From assembly GCA_030524635.1 (NCBI GenBank), contig JAUNGG010000003.1:62001-126000 (forward strand): DNA of 64,000 bases. The letters are read 5' to 3'. The notes beneath the pieces are model-generated. The model searched no databases. It was not told the origin of the DNA and saw only the letters and a program-made list of their open reading frames with translations. How positions within the stretch are numbered: the stretch's first letter is position 1; each line of letters opens with the position of its first letter. Both the position numbers and the translations under genes were made by a program. This document shows positions 15,810-24,900 of the stretch, one piece after another. The DNA comes from Lachnospiraceae bacterium (GTDB taxonomy: Bacteria > Bacillota > Clostridia > Lachnospirales > Lachnospiraceae).

Positions 15810-16847
15810 ATGCGAAAGATTTACAGAATTATTTGTATTTTTTTAAGTGCTTGCCTGTTGCTTTGTCTGGTATCCTGCGGGACAGATGATGGAGGCCGGA
15901 AGAGCAAACAGACCGTTTCCTCACAGAATTCTGATAAGACAGGGAACGAAGACAATCAGAGTATACTTAGGCAGGCCGCGTCTGAACAGACAGTATCCGA
16001 ACCTAAAGTGACGAAACAGGCAAAGATAGATCGGGAAACCGCTGCCCGGGCTGCGAAGGTAATGTCTGCTGGGGCAGACCATACAGTTGCACTGCGTTCC
16101 GATGGCACGGTAATGGCTACAGGGGAAAATCATGCCGGTCAGTGTGAAGTAAGCGGCTGGACGGATATTGTGGCGGTATCGGCAGGGGGCAATCATACCT
16201 TGGGGTTGTGTGCTGACGGCACAGTGGTGGCCGTGGGGAATGCCGAAGCCTGTGATGTAAGCGGCTGGACAGATATCATCGCTATATCGGCAGGAGCCTT
16301 ATATTCGGTGGGCTTGCGCACCGACGGTACAGTGGTGGCCACGGGATACAATAAAGATGGAGCATGTGATGTCAATGAGTGGAACGATATTGTGGCGGTG
16401 TGTTCTGAGGGCAGCTGCACCCTGGGATTGCATTCGGATGGCACGGTAATCGTTGCAGGCAAGGACGAGTCGGAACAGTTTGATGTGTCCGACTGGACGG
16501 ATATCACAGCCATATCTGCCAGATCCGGTATCGCAATGGGTCTGCGTTCCGATGGCACGGTTGTGCTTACAGGTCGTGAATGGAATGTGACCAATTGGAC
16601 GGATATCGTGGCTGTTGCTGTCGGAAGCGGTTTCGCCTTGGGTCTGCGTTCTGATGGTACAGTGATGGCCGCCGGGGGAAACGGAGATGGTCAACTGGAG
16701 GTATCTGACTGGACGGATCTGGTAGCAGTGTCAGCTGGAAAAGGCCATACGGTGGGGGTGCGTTCGGATGGCACCATGCTGGCCGTCGGGTATAATGGGG
16801 AAGGTCGCTGTGAGGTATCTGACTGGACGGATATCATGGTGCCTTAA
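15810..16847 (+). CDS. RCC1-type beta-propeller lipoprotein
   Basis: A 345-residue predicted lipoprotein. The N-terminus has a signal peptide with lipobox LVSC, giving Cys23 as the lipidated residue. A Ser/Thr/Gln-rich spacer follows to about residue 85, then seven RCC1-like repeats of about 38-41 residues. Each repeat has a core like ALRSDGTVMATG, a G-rich turn and a conserved (S)xWTDIxA. The ATG at 15810 has GGGGGGATG upstream. Seven repeats are the usual number for a closed RCC1 propeller. It probably sits on the outer face of the membrane as a binding protein. Ligand and function are unknown. Confidence 0.8.
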   Translation: MRKIYRIICIFLSACLLLCLVSCGTDDGGRKSKQTVSSQNSDKTGNEDNQSILRQAASEQTVSEPKVTKQAKIDRETAARAAKVMSAGADHTVALRSDGTVMATGENHAGQCEVSGWTDIVAVSAGGNHTLGLCADGTVVAVGNAEACDVSGWTDIIAISAGALYSVGLRTDGTVVATGYNKDGACDVNEWNDIVAVCSEGSCTLGLHSDGTVIVAGKDESEQFDVSDWTDITAISARSGIAMGLRSDGTVVLTGREWNVTNWTDIVAVAVGSGFALGLRSDGTVMAAGGNGDGQLEVSDWTDLVAVSAGKGHTVGVRSDGTMLAVGYNGEGRCEVSDWTDIMVP

Positions 16848-17140
16848 TAGGATAGAACTTGAAGAATTAGGTATATTGTACGGCAGGGATTGTATTTTTG
16901 TAGATAATGTTATTCAAACGGGTTCGACACTTAAAGTTCCGGGAGAAATAAATGGCAGTCTTGCAAGTAAAATTCAGGACAATATATGGATTCCATACGA
17001 ACTTGTGTGATGCCTCTCTCTTTGTCATTCAAGATAGTGAATACTTGAAAAGAATACCGATTCGATACGACTACAAAAAATATAATTTAGTCAACTACAA
17101 AATAAAATGCGATTTTCTAAATACCAGAAAAAAGAAATAA
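16848..17140 (+). pseudogene. Frameshifted, AT-rich coding remnant of unknown family
   Basis: After the lipoprotein stop, one frame reads RIELEELGILYGRDCIFVDN through ASKIQDNIWIPYELV and ends at 17010. An overlapping frame continues CDASLFVIQDSEYLKRIPIR to a Lys-rich end at 17140. Together they look like one ORF broken by a single frameshift near 17000. There is no start or ribosome site. The stretch is more AT-rich than its neighbours. I do not recognise the family, and chance ORFs remain possible. Confidence 0.35.
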
Positions 17141-17156
17141 TAATATCATATTCGCT

Positions 17157-17197
17157 AATACGCCGCGCATCCACAAAAAGGATAGCTGCGGCGTATT
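17157..17197. terminator. Hairpin between the remnant and map
   Basis: Perfect 10-base arms AATACGCCGC (17157-17166) and GCGGCGTATT (17188-17197) around a 21-base loop, 13 bases beyond the map stop. No T-tract on either strand, so termination is only likely. Confidence 0.5.
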
Positions 17198-17210
17198 CTG
17201 GTCTGCCTGA

Positions 17211-18083
17211 TTAATAAGCCAGCACTTCATGTCCCGTTTCTGTCACCAGTACCTGGATTTCCCACTGGGCGGATGGCTTTCGATCTTCCGTATACACGGT
17301 CCAGCCGTTTGCATCATCTACAAAGATCTCATGGGTTCCCATATTGATCATAGGTTCGATGGTGAAGATCATGCCTGGAACCAGAAGCATCTCAGTTCCT
17401 CTTTTTGCAATATATCCCACCCACGGATCCTCATGGAATTCCAGGCCCACGCCGTGGCCGCCGATCTCGCGGACGACGGAATAACCATTTTTGACAGCAT
17501 GGTCATTGACAGCCTGAGCCATATCTCCTAAGAAGCCCCATGGCTTTACCTGCTCTAAGCCTAACTCCACACATTCCTTTGTAACTTGAACCAGGCGTTT
17601 CTTTTCCTCCGATACGTTTCCGATGCAGAACATGCGGGAGGAATCGGAGAAGTAACCGTGGTAGATGGTGGAAACATCAACATTGATGATATCGCCGTCC
17701 TTTAATACATCGTCAGGAGAGGGGATGCCGTGGCATACCTGGTCGTTGATGGAGGTGCAGACACTGTTTGGAAACCCCTCAAAATTCAAAGGAGCCGGAA
17801 TTCCTCCTGCCTGGGTGGTCTGATCATAGACCCACTGATCGATTTGCTCTGTGGTGATGCCTTCCTTGATGTGGGCGGCAACATAATCCAGAACGGCGAT
17901 GTTGATCTTCGCACTCTGGCGGATCGCCTGGATCTGGGCCGGTGTCTTTATAATTTTATGGGAGGGCACGATACAGCCTTTTCTTCGGTAGGATTCGATC
18001 TTTTCATCAAATTCCAGGTGACATTTTTTATATTTCTGACCGCTTCCGCACCAACAAGGGTCGTTTCTTCCAATAAGTTCCAT
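17211..18083 (-). CDS. map: Methionine aminopeptidase type I with N-terminal SEC-C zinc motif
   Basis: A 290-residue cytosolic metallopeptidase that removes the initiator methionine from nascent proteins. Residues 6-22 form a SEC-C motif (NDPCWCGSGQKYKKCH). The peptidase fold follows, with GDIINVDVSTIYHGYFSDSS (two metal-binding Asp), GHGVGLEFHEDP, MIFTIEPMIN and a final Glu in QWEIQVLV. SEC-C-carrying MetAPs are common in Firmicutes beside simple MetAPs. AGAAAGGAAG precedes the ATG. It is a single gene antisense to the surrounding cobalamin genes and lies in the region that separates cbiJE from cbiT. Confidence 0.92.
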   Translation of the reverse strand: MELIGRNDPCWCGSGQKYKKCHLEFDEKIESYRRKGCIVPSHKIIKTPAQIQAIRQSAKINIAVLDYVAAHIKEGITTEQIDQWVYDQTTQAGGIPAPLNFEGFPNSVCTSINDQVCHGIPSPDDVLKDGDIINVDVSTIYHGYFSDSSRMFCIGNVSEEKKRLVQVTKECVELGLEQVKPWGFLGDMAQAVNDHAVKNGYSVVREIGGHGVGLEFHEDPWVGYIAKRGTEMLLVPGMIFTIEPMINMGTHEIFVDDANGWTVYTEDRKPSAQWEIQVLVTETGHEVLAY

Positions 18084-18128
18084 CTTCTATCTTCCTTTCT
18101 AACTTGCTGATTTTCCAGCATCGTTACC

Positions 18129-18165
18129 AGTATAGCACAAAATTGGAAAATATGTTTCCAATTTT
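18129..18165 (-). promoter_or_regulatory. map promoter region with a perfect 11-bp palindrome
   Basis: On the reverse strand TATACT (18134-18129) is a good -10 box about 45 bases before map. Just upstream, AAAATTGGAAA (18139-18149) and TTTCCAATTTT (18155-18165) form a perfect inverted repeat with a 5-base centre, covering the expected -35 region. It may be an operator; the regulator is unknown. Confidence 0.45.
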
Positions 18166-18190
18166 AATGATTTGATAAATTTTATTAGAA

Positions 18191-18221
18191 TTAACAGAAA
18201 TGGCTCATTCTATGATATACT
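18191..18221 (+). promoter_or_regulatory. Weak candidate promoter for the second cobalamin gene block
   Basis: TTAACA (18191-18196) and TATACT (18216-18221) are 19 bases apart, longer than the ideal 17. They lie about 140 bases before cbiT, in the divergent region with map. Confidence 0.35.
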
Positions 18222-18238
18222 CAAAAGAGGGGGACGAG

Positions 18239-18316
18239 ATGTTGGACCAGCGGCTGCAGCAAGAGCAGGCAGCCGTGAAGGGATCAGAATGGTTGCATCC
18301 CACAGGATCGTTATGA
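18239..18316 (+). CDS. Possible 25-residue leader ORF before cbiT
   Basis: ATG at 18239 follows GAGGGGGACG, a good ribosome site, and the frame runs 25 codons to TGA at 18314-18316. The peptide begins MLDQRLQQEQAAVKG. Short stems (GGCTG/CAGCC, GGGAT/ATCCC) overlap it. It ends 44 bases before cbiT. It could be a leader peptide, a remnant or chance. Confidence 0.25.
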   Translation: MLDQRLQQEQAAVKGSEWLHPTGSL

Positions 18317-18360
18317 AATGTTATGGAAATATGGAAATATGGTAAAGGAGAGAATGGAAC

Positions 18361-18966
18361 ATGCGGGATTGTGTATTTATCAGAGGCAGCCTTCCCATGA
18401 CAAAAAGCGAGGTGAGAGCTGTTTCGTTATCAAAGCTGGAGCTGACCCGGGGAGCCATTTTCTGGGATGTAGGAGCCGGGACTGGCTCGGTAGCAGTGGA
18501 AGCGGCCGTTCTTCTGGGACAGATGGGAGCCGGGACGGACAGCGCTGTTTATGCCATTGAAAAAGAACCGGAAGGGATTCGGCTGATCCGGCAGAATCAG
18601 GAAAGGCTGGCTCCTGGATTTTGCAATTTTCATCTGGTAGAAGGAAAGGCACCGGAAGTCCTAAAACCGCTTCCGCCGCCCAGCCATGTATTTATCGGCG
18701 GCTCCGGCGGGGGGCTGCGGGCAATCATACAGTCAGTCCTGGAGAAGAACCCGAAGGCCAGGATCGTGATCAACACGGTGACCATAGAAACGCTGACGGA
18801 ATGTATGGAACTGATCCGGGAATTGGAATGTTTAGAATACGAGATCGTTCAGGTGGCTGTGTCACGGATGGAGCGGGCCGGAAGGTATCATCTGCAGAAG
18901 GCTCAGAATCCGATCTATGTGGTTACCCTGCAGGGAAAAGAACCTGGAAGCCAGATCATGATGTAG
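18361..18966 (+). CDS. cbiT: Cobalt-precorrin-6B C15-methyltransferase (decarboxylating)
   Basis: A 201-residue SAM-dependent methylase that methylates C15 and decarboxylates the C12 acetate side chain. VFIRGSLPMTKSEVRAVSL is the family N-terminus. IFWDVGAGTGSVAVEAAVL is the SAM-binding motif I, and VFIGGSGGGLRAII is the later glycine loop. The ATG follows AAAGGAGAGAATGGAAC. The gene resumes the cobalamin series after the accessory region and is not fused to CbiE, as is common elsewhere. Confidence 0.92.
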   Translation: MRDCVFIRGSLPMTKSEVRAVSLSKLELTRGAIFWDVGAGTGSVAVEAAVLLGQMGAGTDSAVYAIEKEPEGIRLIRQNQERLAPGFCNFHLVEGKAPEVLKPLPPPSHVFIGGSGGGLRAIIQSVLEKNPKARIVINTVTIETLTECMELIRELECLEYEIVQVAVSRMERAGRYHLQKAQNPIYVVTLQGKEPGSQIMM

Positions 18967-19025
18967 GAAAATATTAAAAGTAATTTCAAAAAATATTGAG
19001 AAACAGTGAGGAATAATCAGGAGAA

Positions 19026-20621
19026 ATGGACAGGATGGATTGGAAACAGATTCCTAGAATATTACTGGCAGCAACCTCCAGCGGAAGCGGGAAAACGGTG
19101 ATTACCTGCGGATTGCTGGAGGTGTTGAAACGGCGGGGGCTGGATCCGGCAGCTTTTAAATGCGGGCCGGATTATATCGATCCTATGTTTCATCGGGAGA
19201 TCCTTGGGGTGGAAAGCGGAAATCTGGATGGATTTTTTCAGAACAGAGAGCTGATGAGGGAAAGCTTCCTCTGGGGCTGCCGGGAAGCCAGGGTCGCTGT
19301 GATTGAGGGTGTTATGGGATATTTTGACGGGCTGGGCGGAGTGACCAGCCGGACCAGCAGCTGGGAAACAGCCAGGTGGCTGGAATGTCCGGTGATTCTG
19401 GTGGTAGATGGAAGAGGAGCCAGTCTTTCCATTGCAGCAGCCGTGCAGGGTTTTCTGGAGTTTTGGCCGGAGGACCCGGCGGAGAAGGCGGAGTTGGAAG
19501 GGCAGCAGACGGAAGATGGGAAGCTTTTCTCAGAGCCATTGAAAGAAGAAAGTTCCAGACAAAGACCTGGCAATGGCATCTGCGGAATTTTATTAAATCG
19601 GGTTTCCCCAGGGATGTATCCTATGCTGAAAGAGATGCTGGAGAAACGATTTTCCGTTCCAGTGGTGGGGTATGTGCCAAAGCTGGACTGGCTCTGCCTG
19701 GAAAGCCGTCATCTGGGGCTTAAGCTTCCAGGTGAGATCGCAGATCTGAAGGATCAGGTGGAGCGGTTTGCCCGGAAGCTGGAAGAAACGGTGGATATGG
19801 AGCTTCTGCTTAAGATCGCCGGGCTGAATCCGGATCAGACCGCTGCAGGCAGGGATGCCGATACAGACAAAGCAGAAAAAGCAGACATCAAAGCTGATGG
19901 GGATGGAATCACGGAGGGCCATAAGGCATCTGGTATCTTGTGCCGGACGCGGCAGCCGGAAGGGCGCAGAGAGGTTACCATCGGAGTTGCCCGGGATGAA
20001 GCATTCTGTTTCTATTACCGGGATAATCTCAGGCTGCTGCAGCAGGCAGGCGCCAGGCTGGAGTTTTTCAGTCCCATTCATCACAGCGGCCTTCCAAAAG
20101 GAGTGGATGGGCTGCTGCTGGGCGGCGGTTATCCGGAGCTGTATGCCAGACAGCTTGGCGAAAATACCGATATGCGCAGAGCGATCCGGCAGGCGGCCCA
20201 AGATGGAATGCCTGTATTAGGCGAGTGCGGCGGATTTTTGTATCTGCAGGAGTGGCTGGAGGATGAAACAGGAGCTGTCTATCCCATGACAGGGGCTTTA
20301 GCGGGAAGTGGCTTCGGCACCGGAAAGCTGGGGCGCTTTGGATATGTGACGTTATGGGCAAAGGAGGATGGCATATATTTTCGGAAAGGAGAGCAGATCC
20401 GGGCCCATGAATTTCATTACTGGGATTCTGGCTGCTGCGGCAGCTATATGGAGGCAAAAAAGCCGATCGGGAGCCGGAAATGGCTCTGTATGCGCCAGGA
20501 GGGACGGATCCTGGCTGGATTTCCTCACCTGTATTATCCCTCCTTTCCGGAGCTGCCCAGACGGTTTGTGGAACAATGCCGGGAATACCAGGTTCATTCA
20601 CTGGGAAACCGTGAACCATGA
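19026..20621 (+). CDS. cbiA: Cobyrinate a,c-diamide synthase
   Basis: A 531-residue ATP- and glutamine-dependent amidotransferase that amidates side chains a and c of cobyrinate. The P-loop is AATSSGSGKTVITCGLLE near residue 12, followed by AFKCGPDYIDPMFH and VIEGVMGYFDGLGG. The C-terminal glutaminase domain has ITIGVARDEAFCFYY-type sequence (read VTIGVARDEAFCFYY), LGGGYPEL, and the nucleophile Cys in PVLGECGGFLYLQEWL. It is longer than typical (about 460), owing to charged insertions near residues 155-180 and 270-300. It starts 59 bases after cbiT. Confidence 0.93.
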   Translation: MDRMDWKQIPRILLAATSSGSGKTVITCGLLEVLKRRGLDPAAFKCGPDYIDPMFHREILGVESGNLDGFFQNRELMRESFLWGCREARVAVIEGVMGYFDGLGGVTSRTSSWETARWLECPVILVVDGRGASLSIAAAVQGFLEFWPEDPAEKAELEGQQTEDGKLFSEPLKEESSRQRPGNGICGILLNRVSPGMYPMLKEMLEKRFSVPVVGYVPKLDWLCLESRHLGLKLPGEIADLKDQVERFARKLEETVDMELLLKIAGLNPDQTAAGRDADTDKAEKADIKADGDGITEGHKASGILCRTRQPEGRREVTIGVARDEAFCFYYRDNLRLLQQAGARLEFFSPIHHSGLPKGVDGLLLGGGYPELYARQLGENTDMRRAIRQAAQDGMPVLGECGGFLYLQEWLEDETGAVYPMTGALAGSGFGTGKLGRFGYVTLWAKEDGIYFRKGEQIRAHEFHYWDSGCCGSYMEAKKPIGSRKWLCMRQEGRILAGFPHLYYPSFPELPRRFVEQCREYQVHSLGNREP

Positions 20622-20664
20622 CGGCACAGAAGGACATAAATGAATAAAAAGGGGCTGAAGGAAT

Positions 20665-21831
20665 ATGATAACATTAGATGAGACAATAAAGAAGATCAGC
20701 GGTCTGGATCAGGCCGCGATGAAGCAGGCGGAGCAGAGGTGGGACAGCGTGGCGAAGCCCTTAAAGAGCCTGGGGCTTTTGGAGGAGGCTTTGATCCGGA
20801 TTGCCGGGATCACAGGCAGCAGCCGGATTTCTCTGGAGAAGAAAGCGGTGACGATTTTTTGCGGGGACAATGGGGTCGTGGAGGAAGGCGTTACCCAGAC
20901 CGGCCAGGATGTAACGGCAGTGGTAACAGAGAATTTTTCCATTGGAGACAGCTGTGTCTGCATTATGGCGGAGCAGGCAGGTGCCTGGGTATTTCCCGTG
21001 GATATGGGGGTATGCCGGGAGCTTTCCGGATATGGGGAATTTGTGGAAAATAATGACCGTCTGGTCTTGATTGATTCCGAAGCTGGGAGGATGACCAACG
21101 GCAGGGAAAAAGAAGCTGCAGACGGTCAGATCCGGTACCCCATCTGGAATCAGCGTCAGATGGCAGGCACACGGAATTTTACCAGGGAACCGGCCATGGA
21201 CTATGAAACGGCGGTGAGGGCAGTGGAAAGCGGAATCCGCCTGGCAGGACATTTGAAGGAACGGGGATACCAGATCATTGCAACGGGGGAGATGGGGATT
21301 GGAAATACTACCACAAGCAGCGCGGTTATCTCCGTTCTTCTGGGCATTGAACCGGAACTGGTGACGGGAAGAGGTGCCGGATTAAGCTCGGAAGGTTTAA
21401 GCAGAAAGATACAGGCGATTCACAAGGGGATCCAGAAGTGGAACCCGGATCCGGCTGATGGGATTGATGTGCTGGCCAAGGTGGGCGGCCTGGATCTGGC
21501 GGGGCTTGCCGGAGTATTTTTAGGCGGGGCATATTACCGGATCCCGGTGGTGATCGATGGCCTGATCTCCTCTGCAGGGGCGCTTGCGGCGGCAGCGATC
21601 TGCCCGGCAGCCAGGGAGTATATGCTGGCCTCCCATGTGTCGGCAGAGCCGGCAGGAGGGCTGGTTTTAAAGGAGCTTGGATTGACTCCGATCATCCATG
21701 GAAACATGTGTCTGGGAGAAGGAACCGGGGCTGTGGCGCTGCTGCCGCTGCTGGATATGGCGGCTGCCGTGTATCACAAAATGAGTACATTTTCAGAGAT
21801 CCAGATTGAAGAATATCATCCCCTGGAGTGA
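20665..21831 (+). CDS. cobT: Nicotinate-nucleotide-dimethylbenzimidazole phosphoribosyltransferase
   Basis: A 388-residue enzyme that makes alpha-ribazole phosphate, the lower-ligand nucleotide of cobalamin. TIFCGDNGVVEEGVTQTGQD and GEMGIGNTTTSSAV are family motifs, and the catalytic Glu lies in GNMCLGEGTGA near the C-terminus. It is slightly longer than the usual 350 because of an insertion around residues 135-160. It lies 43 bases after cbiA. No terminator is visible before the chaperone genes. Confidence 0.93.
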   Translation: MITLDETIKKISGLDQAAMKQAEQRWDSVAKPLKSLGLLEEALIRIAGITGSSRISLEKKAVTIFCGDNGVVEEGVTQTGQDVTAVVTENFSIGDSCVCIMAEQAGAWVFPVDMGVCRELSGYGEFVENNDRLVLIDSEAGRMTNGREKEAADGQIRYPIWNQRQMAGTRNFTREPAMDYETAVRAVESGIRLAGHLKERGYQIIATGEMGIGNTTTSSAVISVLLGIEPELVTGRGAGLSSEGLSRKIQAIHKGIQKWNPDPADGIDVLAKVGGLDLAGLAGVFLGGAYYRIPVVIDGLISSAGALAAAAICPAAREYMLASHVSAEPAGGLVLKELGLTPIIHGNMCLGEGTGAVALLPLLDMAAAVYHKMSTFSEIQIEEYHPLE

Positions 21832-21906
21832 AATGGATTCTCGAAATGGATGAAGGAAGTTTTAAGCAGAAGCAGGATGATATGTGAGTAAGGAGAGGGT
21901 AGGATT

Positions 21907-24900
21907 ATGGAAAAAGAATTAATCTTTCATATTCTTGGAATACCGGAAACAAAGGATGAAGCGGAGATTAAAATGGCGTATATGAGGCTGTTAAAATCCG
22001 CAAACCCGGAGGATGATCCGGAAGGGTTTAAGCGTCTGCGCCAGGCCTATGAGGAGGCAGTTCATCTGGCGGGACAGCCGGAGGAAAAGGAATCAGAAGA
22101 AGGAGAGGAAGGACCGAAAAGCGAGATCGATCTGTGGCTGGAGCGGGTGGATAGGCTGTATCAAAACCTGTTAATCCGGGCAGATCCGGCACGTTGGGAG
22201 GAGATATTGTCTGACCCGGTGTGCCAGGAATTAGATACGGCGCTGGAGGCAAGGGAGCGGTTTTTGGCGTATCTGATGAATCATATCCGTCTGCCTCATA
22301 CGGTCTGGAAGCTGATGAATGAACGGCTGGAGATCCTGGCAGATCTGGAGGAATTAAAGCAGCATTTTCCCGCAGATTTTTTGAATTATGTGACCTATTA
22401 TATAGCAAATGAGACCTTTATTCCCTATGAATATTTTGAGTACCGGGGACTGGATGAGGAGAGTGTTGATGGGGATGCCTATATTAACGGATATCTTGGG
22501 GTAAAGCAGCGGATCGACCGGGGAGAAACGGAAGGGTGTCTGCAGGCATTAAATGATCTGGAGGCATTTGAGCTCTATCACCCTTATGAGGATGTGGAGC
22601 GTATCCGGCTGTACTACGAACAGGGGGATGAAAAGAAGGCATCGGCGCTGGCCAACCGGCTGCTGGAGCAGTACCCTGACGACAATTACATCGTCTATTT
22701 TGCAGGAGAAGCAAAATGGAGAGCCGGGGAAAAGGAGCAGGCTTATGAGCTGTGGAACCGGATCTTAAAGGAAAACCCCAGCCATTATTCCGCAAAATTC
22801 GGCGTGGCCCGCTATCTGATGGAGATTCAGGATTACGATCAGGCAAGGGAGCGGATGCTGGAGCTTTTAGAGACAGACAACCGGGATGAGGCAGTGGAGG
22901 AGCTGGTGCGCAAGGCTAACGATGCCCTGATCCAGGAGTTTTCCAGCAAGCTGGAGCAGGGGGAAGAGGATCCGCGCCTGCCAGAAGGAGAGCTGGTGAT
23001 GAAGCTGGGCTGGTGTCTGTTCCAGAATGAGCGCCTAAAGGAGGCGGACAAGCTTCTGGCGGGCTATGAACCTGGACCGGAGCAGGAGTATATGTACCAT
23101 AACCTGTATGGGCGTGTCTTATATCAGATGGATAAGCAGGAGGAGGCACTTCCTCATCTGCAGCGCTGGCTGGAGCTTTTAAGGGAGCTGACGGATGATG
23201 GAACAGAGGAGACCAGAAAGCGGATGTCACGGCACGGCAGCGCCTGTTATCTTTTAAGCGGCTGTTATTATTCCCTGGAGCGGCAGGAAGAAGCGGAAAG
23301 CGTCTTAAAGGAGGGCATCGAGGCAGCCGGCAGCGTCAGGGAACGACTGGAATACATGCAGTATCTGGCCAATATCCTTCAGTGGACCAAGCAGTATGAA
23401 AAATCCATTGATGTCTGTGACCAGATCCTCCAGGAGAGTGAGCAGTATTATCCGGCTTACCTGACCCGGCAGGAGGCCTGCTATCACCTTAGGAAGGGGC
23501 AGCAGGTGGTGGATGATTACTACCGGGCGATCAATATTTATCCAGGTTATTATAAACCGTATCTGCTGGCGGCGGAGGTATTTTTCTTCTATGACCAGTA
23601 TAAGGATGCTAAGGGCGTAATCGAGCGGGCCAAGGAAAATAACGTGGAATTTTCTCTGAAAATGAAGCTTTTTGAGGCAAAGATCCTGCGGAATCTGGCA
23701 GAAAGCCGGGAGGATAGAGATACTGCGCGAAAGCTTTTAGAGGAGATTACGAAGGCTCTTGCCAAGGAAAGCAGCCGTGAAGGCTGTGATATTGAGGACC
23801 TGTCCGAGGTGGCTTATGAGAAAGGGCTTTTGTGGTGGGATGATGATGAATTTGATTCCTCCTTAGCCTGTCTTGCACAGGCCATTCAAGAGAATCCAGA
23901 GCGCCTTCAGTACCGTCTGATCCGCGGTGATGTATACCTGGAGATGAAGCGGTATGAGGAGGCTCTTGCCGAGTACGATGCAGCGGAGCCGGACTACGGG
24001 AAACGGCCGGGCATTCATTACAGTAAGGGTCTGTGTCTGGAGGAGCTGAACCGGAAGGATGAGGCAGCCGGACAGTACAGGAAGGTGCTGGAGCTTCAGG
24101 AAGGGGGCTACCGGGATGCATTTGAAAAGCTGTCGGATTACCATAAGGACCGGTATGTGGATTTCGGAGGTCAGGAGGACCTTGAAAAGGCTCTCTACTA
24201 TATCAACCAGCAGCTTGCGGTGAAGGAAAACTGCTATTATCTGGTGTGCCGCGGCCTGATCTATGATGAAGCCATGGATCAGGAGCATGCGATCCAGGAC
24301 TATAAAAAAGCGCTGGAATACTCACCGGAGAAGTGGGTGGTGTGGAACAATATGGCGTGCAGCTACAAGTATTTAAAGCAGTATGATAAGGCCATAGAAT
24401 GCTGCGAGAAGGCTCTTGAACTGTTAGGTGACCGGAAGGAGAGACTGCCTTACCGGAATCTGGCAGACTGCTATAAGGCTTTGGGCCAAAAGGAAAAGGC
24501 CATCGAATGCTACCAAAAGGGACTGGAGGCAGCGCCGGAGCATGCTTACTTCTGGGAAGAAATCGGCGATCTGTATTACGATCTGGGACGGTTTAAGGAG
24601 GCGCTGGCAGCATATGAGCATACCAAGTCCAGGACGAACCATTATAAGGATATCGGTGATGTATGGCTGAAGCAGGGCGATCTGGAAAAATGCATCTGCT
24701 GCTATGAGGAAGGGATCCGGCTGGCTGATGACTCCCAGAAGGCGGCAAGACTCAGCGGCCTTGGCGACCTTTACTTAGAGGAACTGCGGGATTTTGAGAA
24801 GGCAGCGGAATGCTACCAGGAGGCGGCTTCCATTGAAGAGGACCGGTATGAGCGGTTTGATTATAAACGGTTCCTGGCCAGGGCATACTACATGATGGGG

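Noticed and set aside
16052-16847. CRISPR array or simple satellite because of regular about 120-bp repeats
   Set aside because: The repeats are in frame and encode RCC1-type protein repeats.
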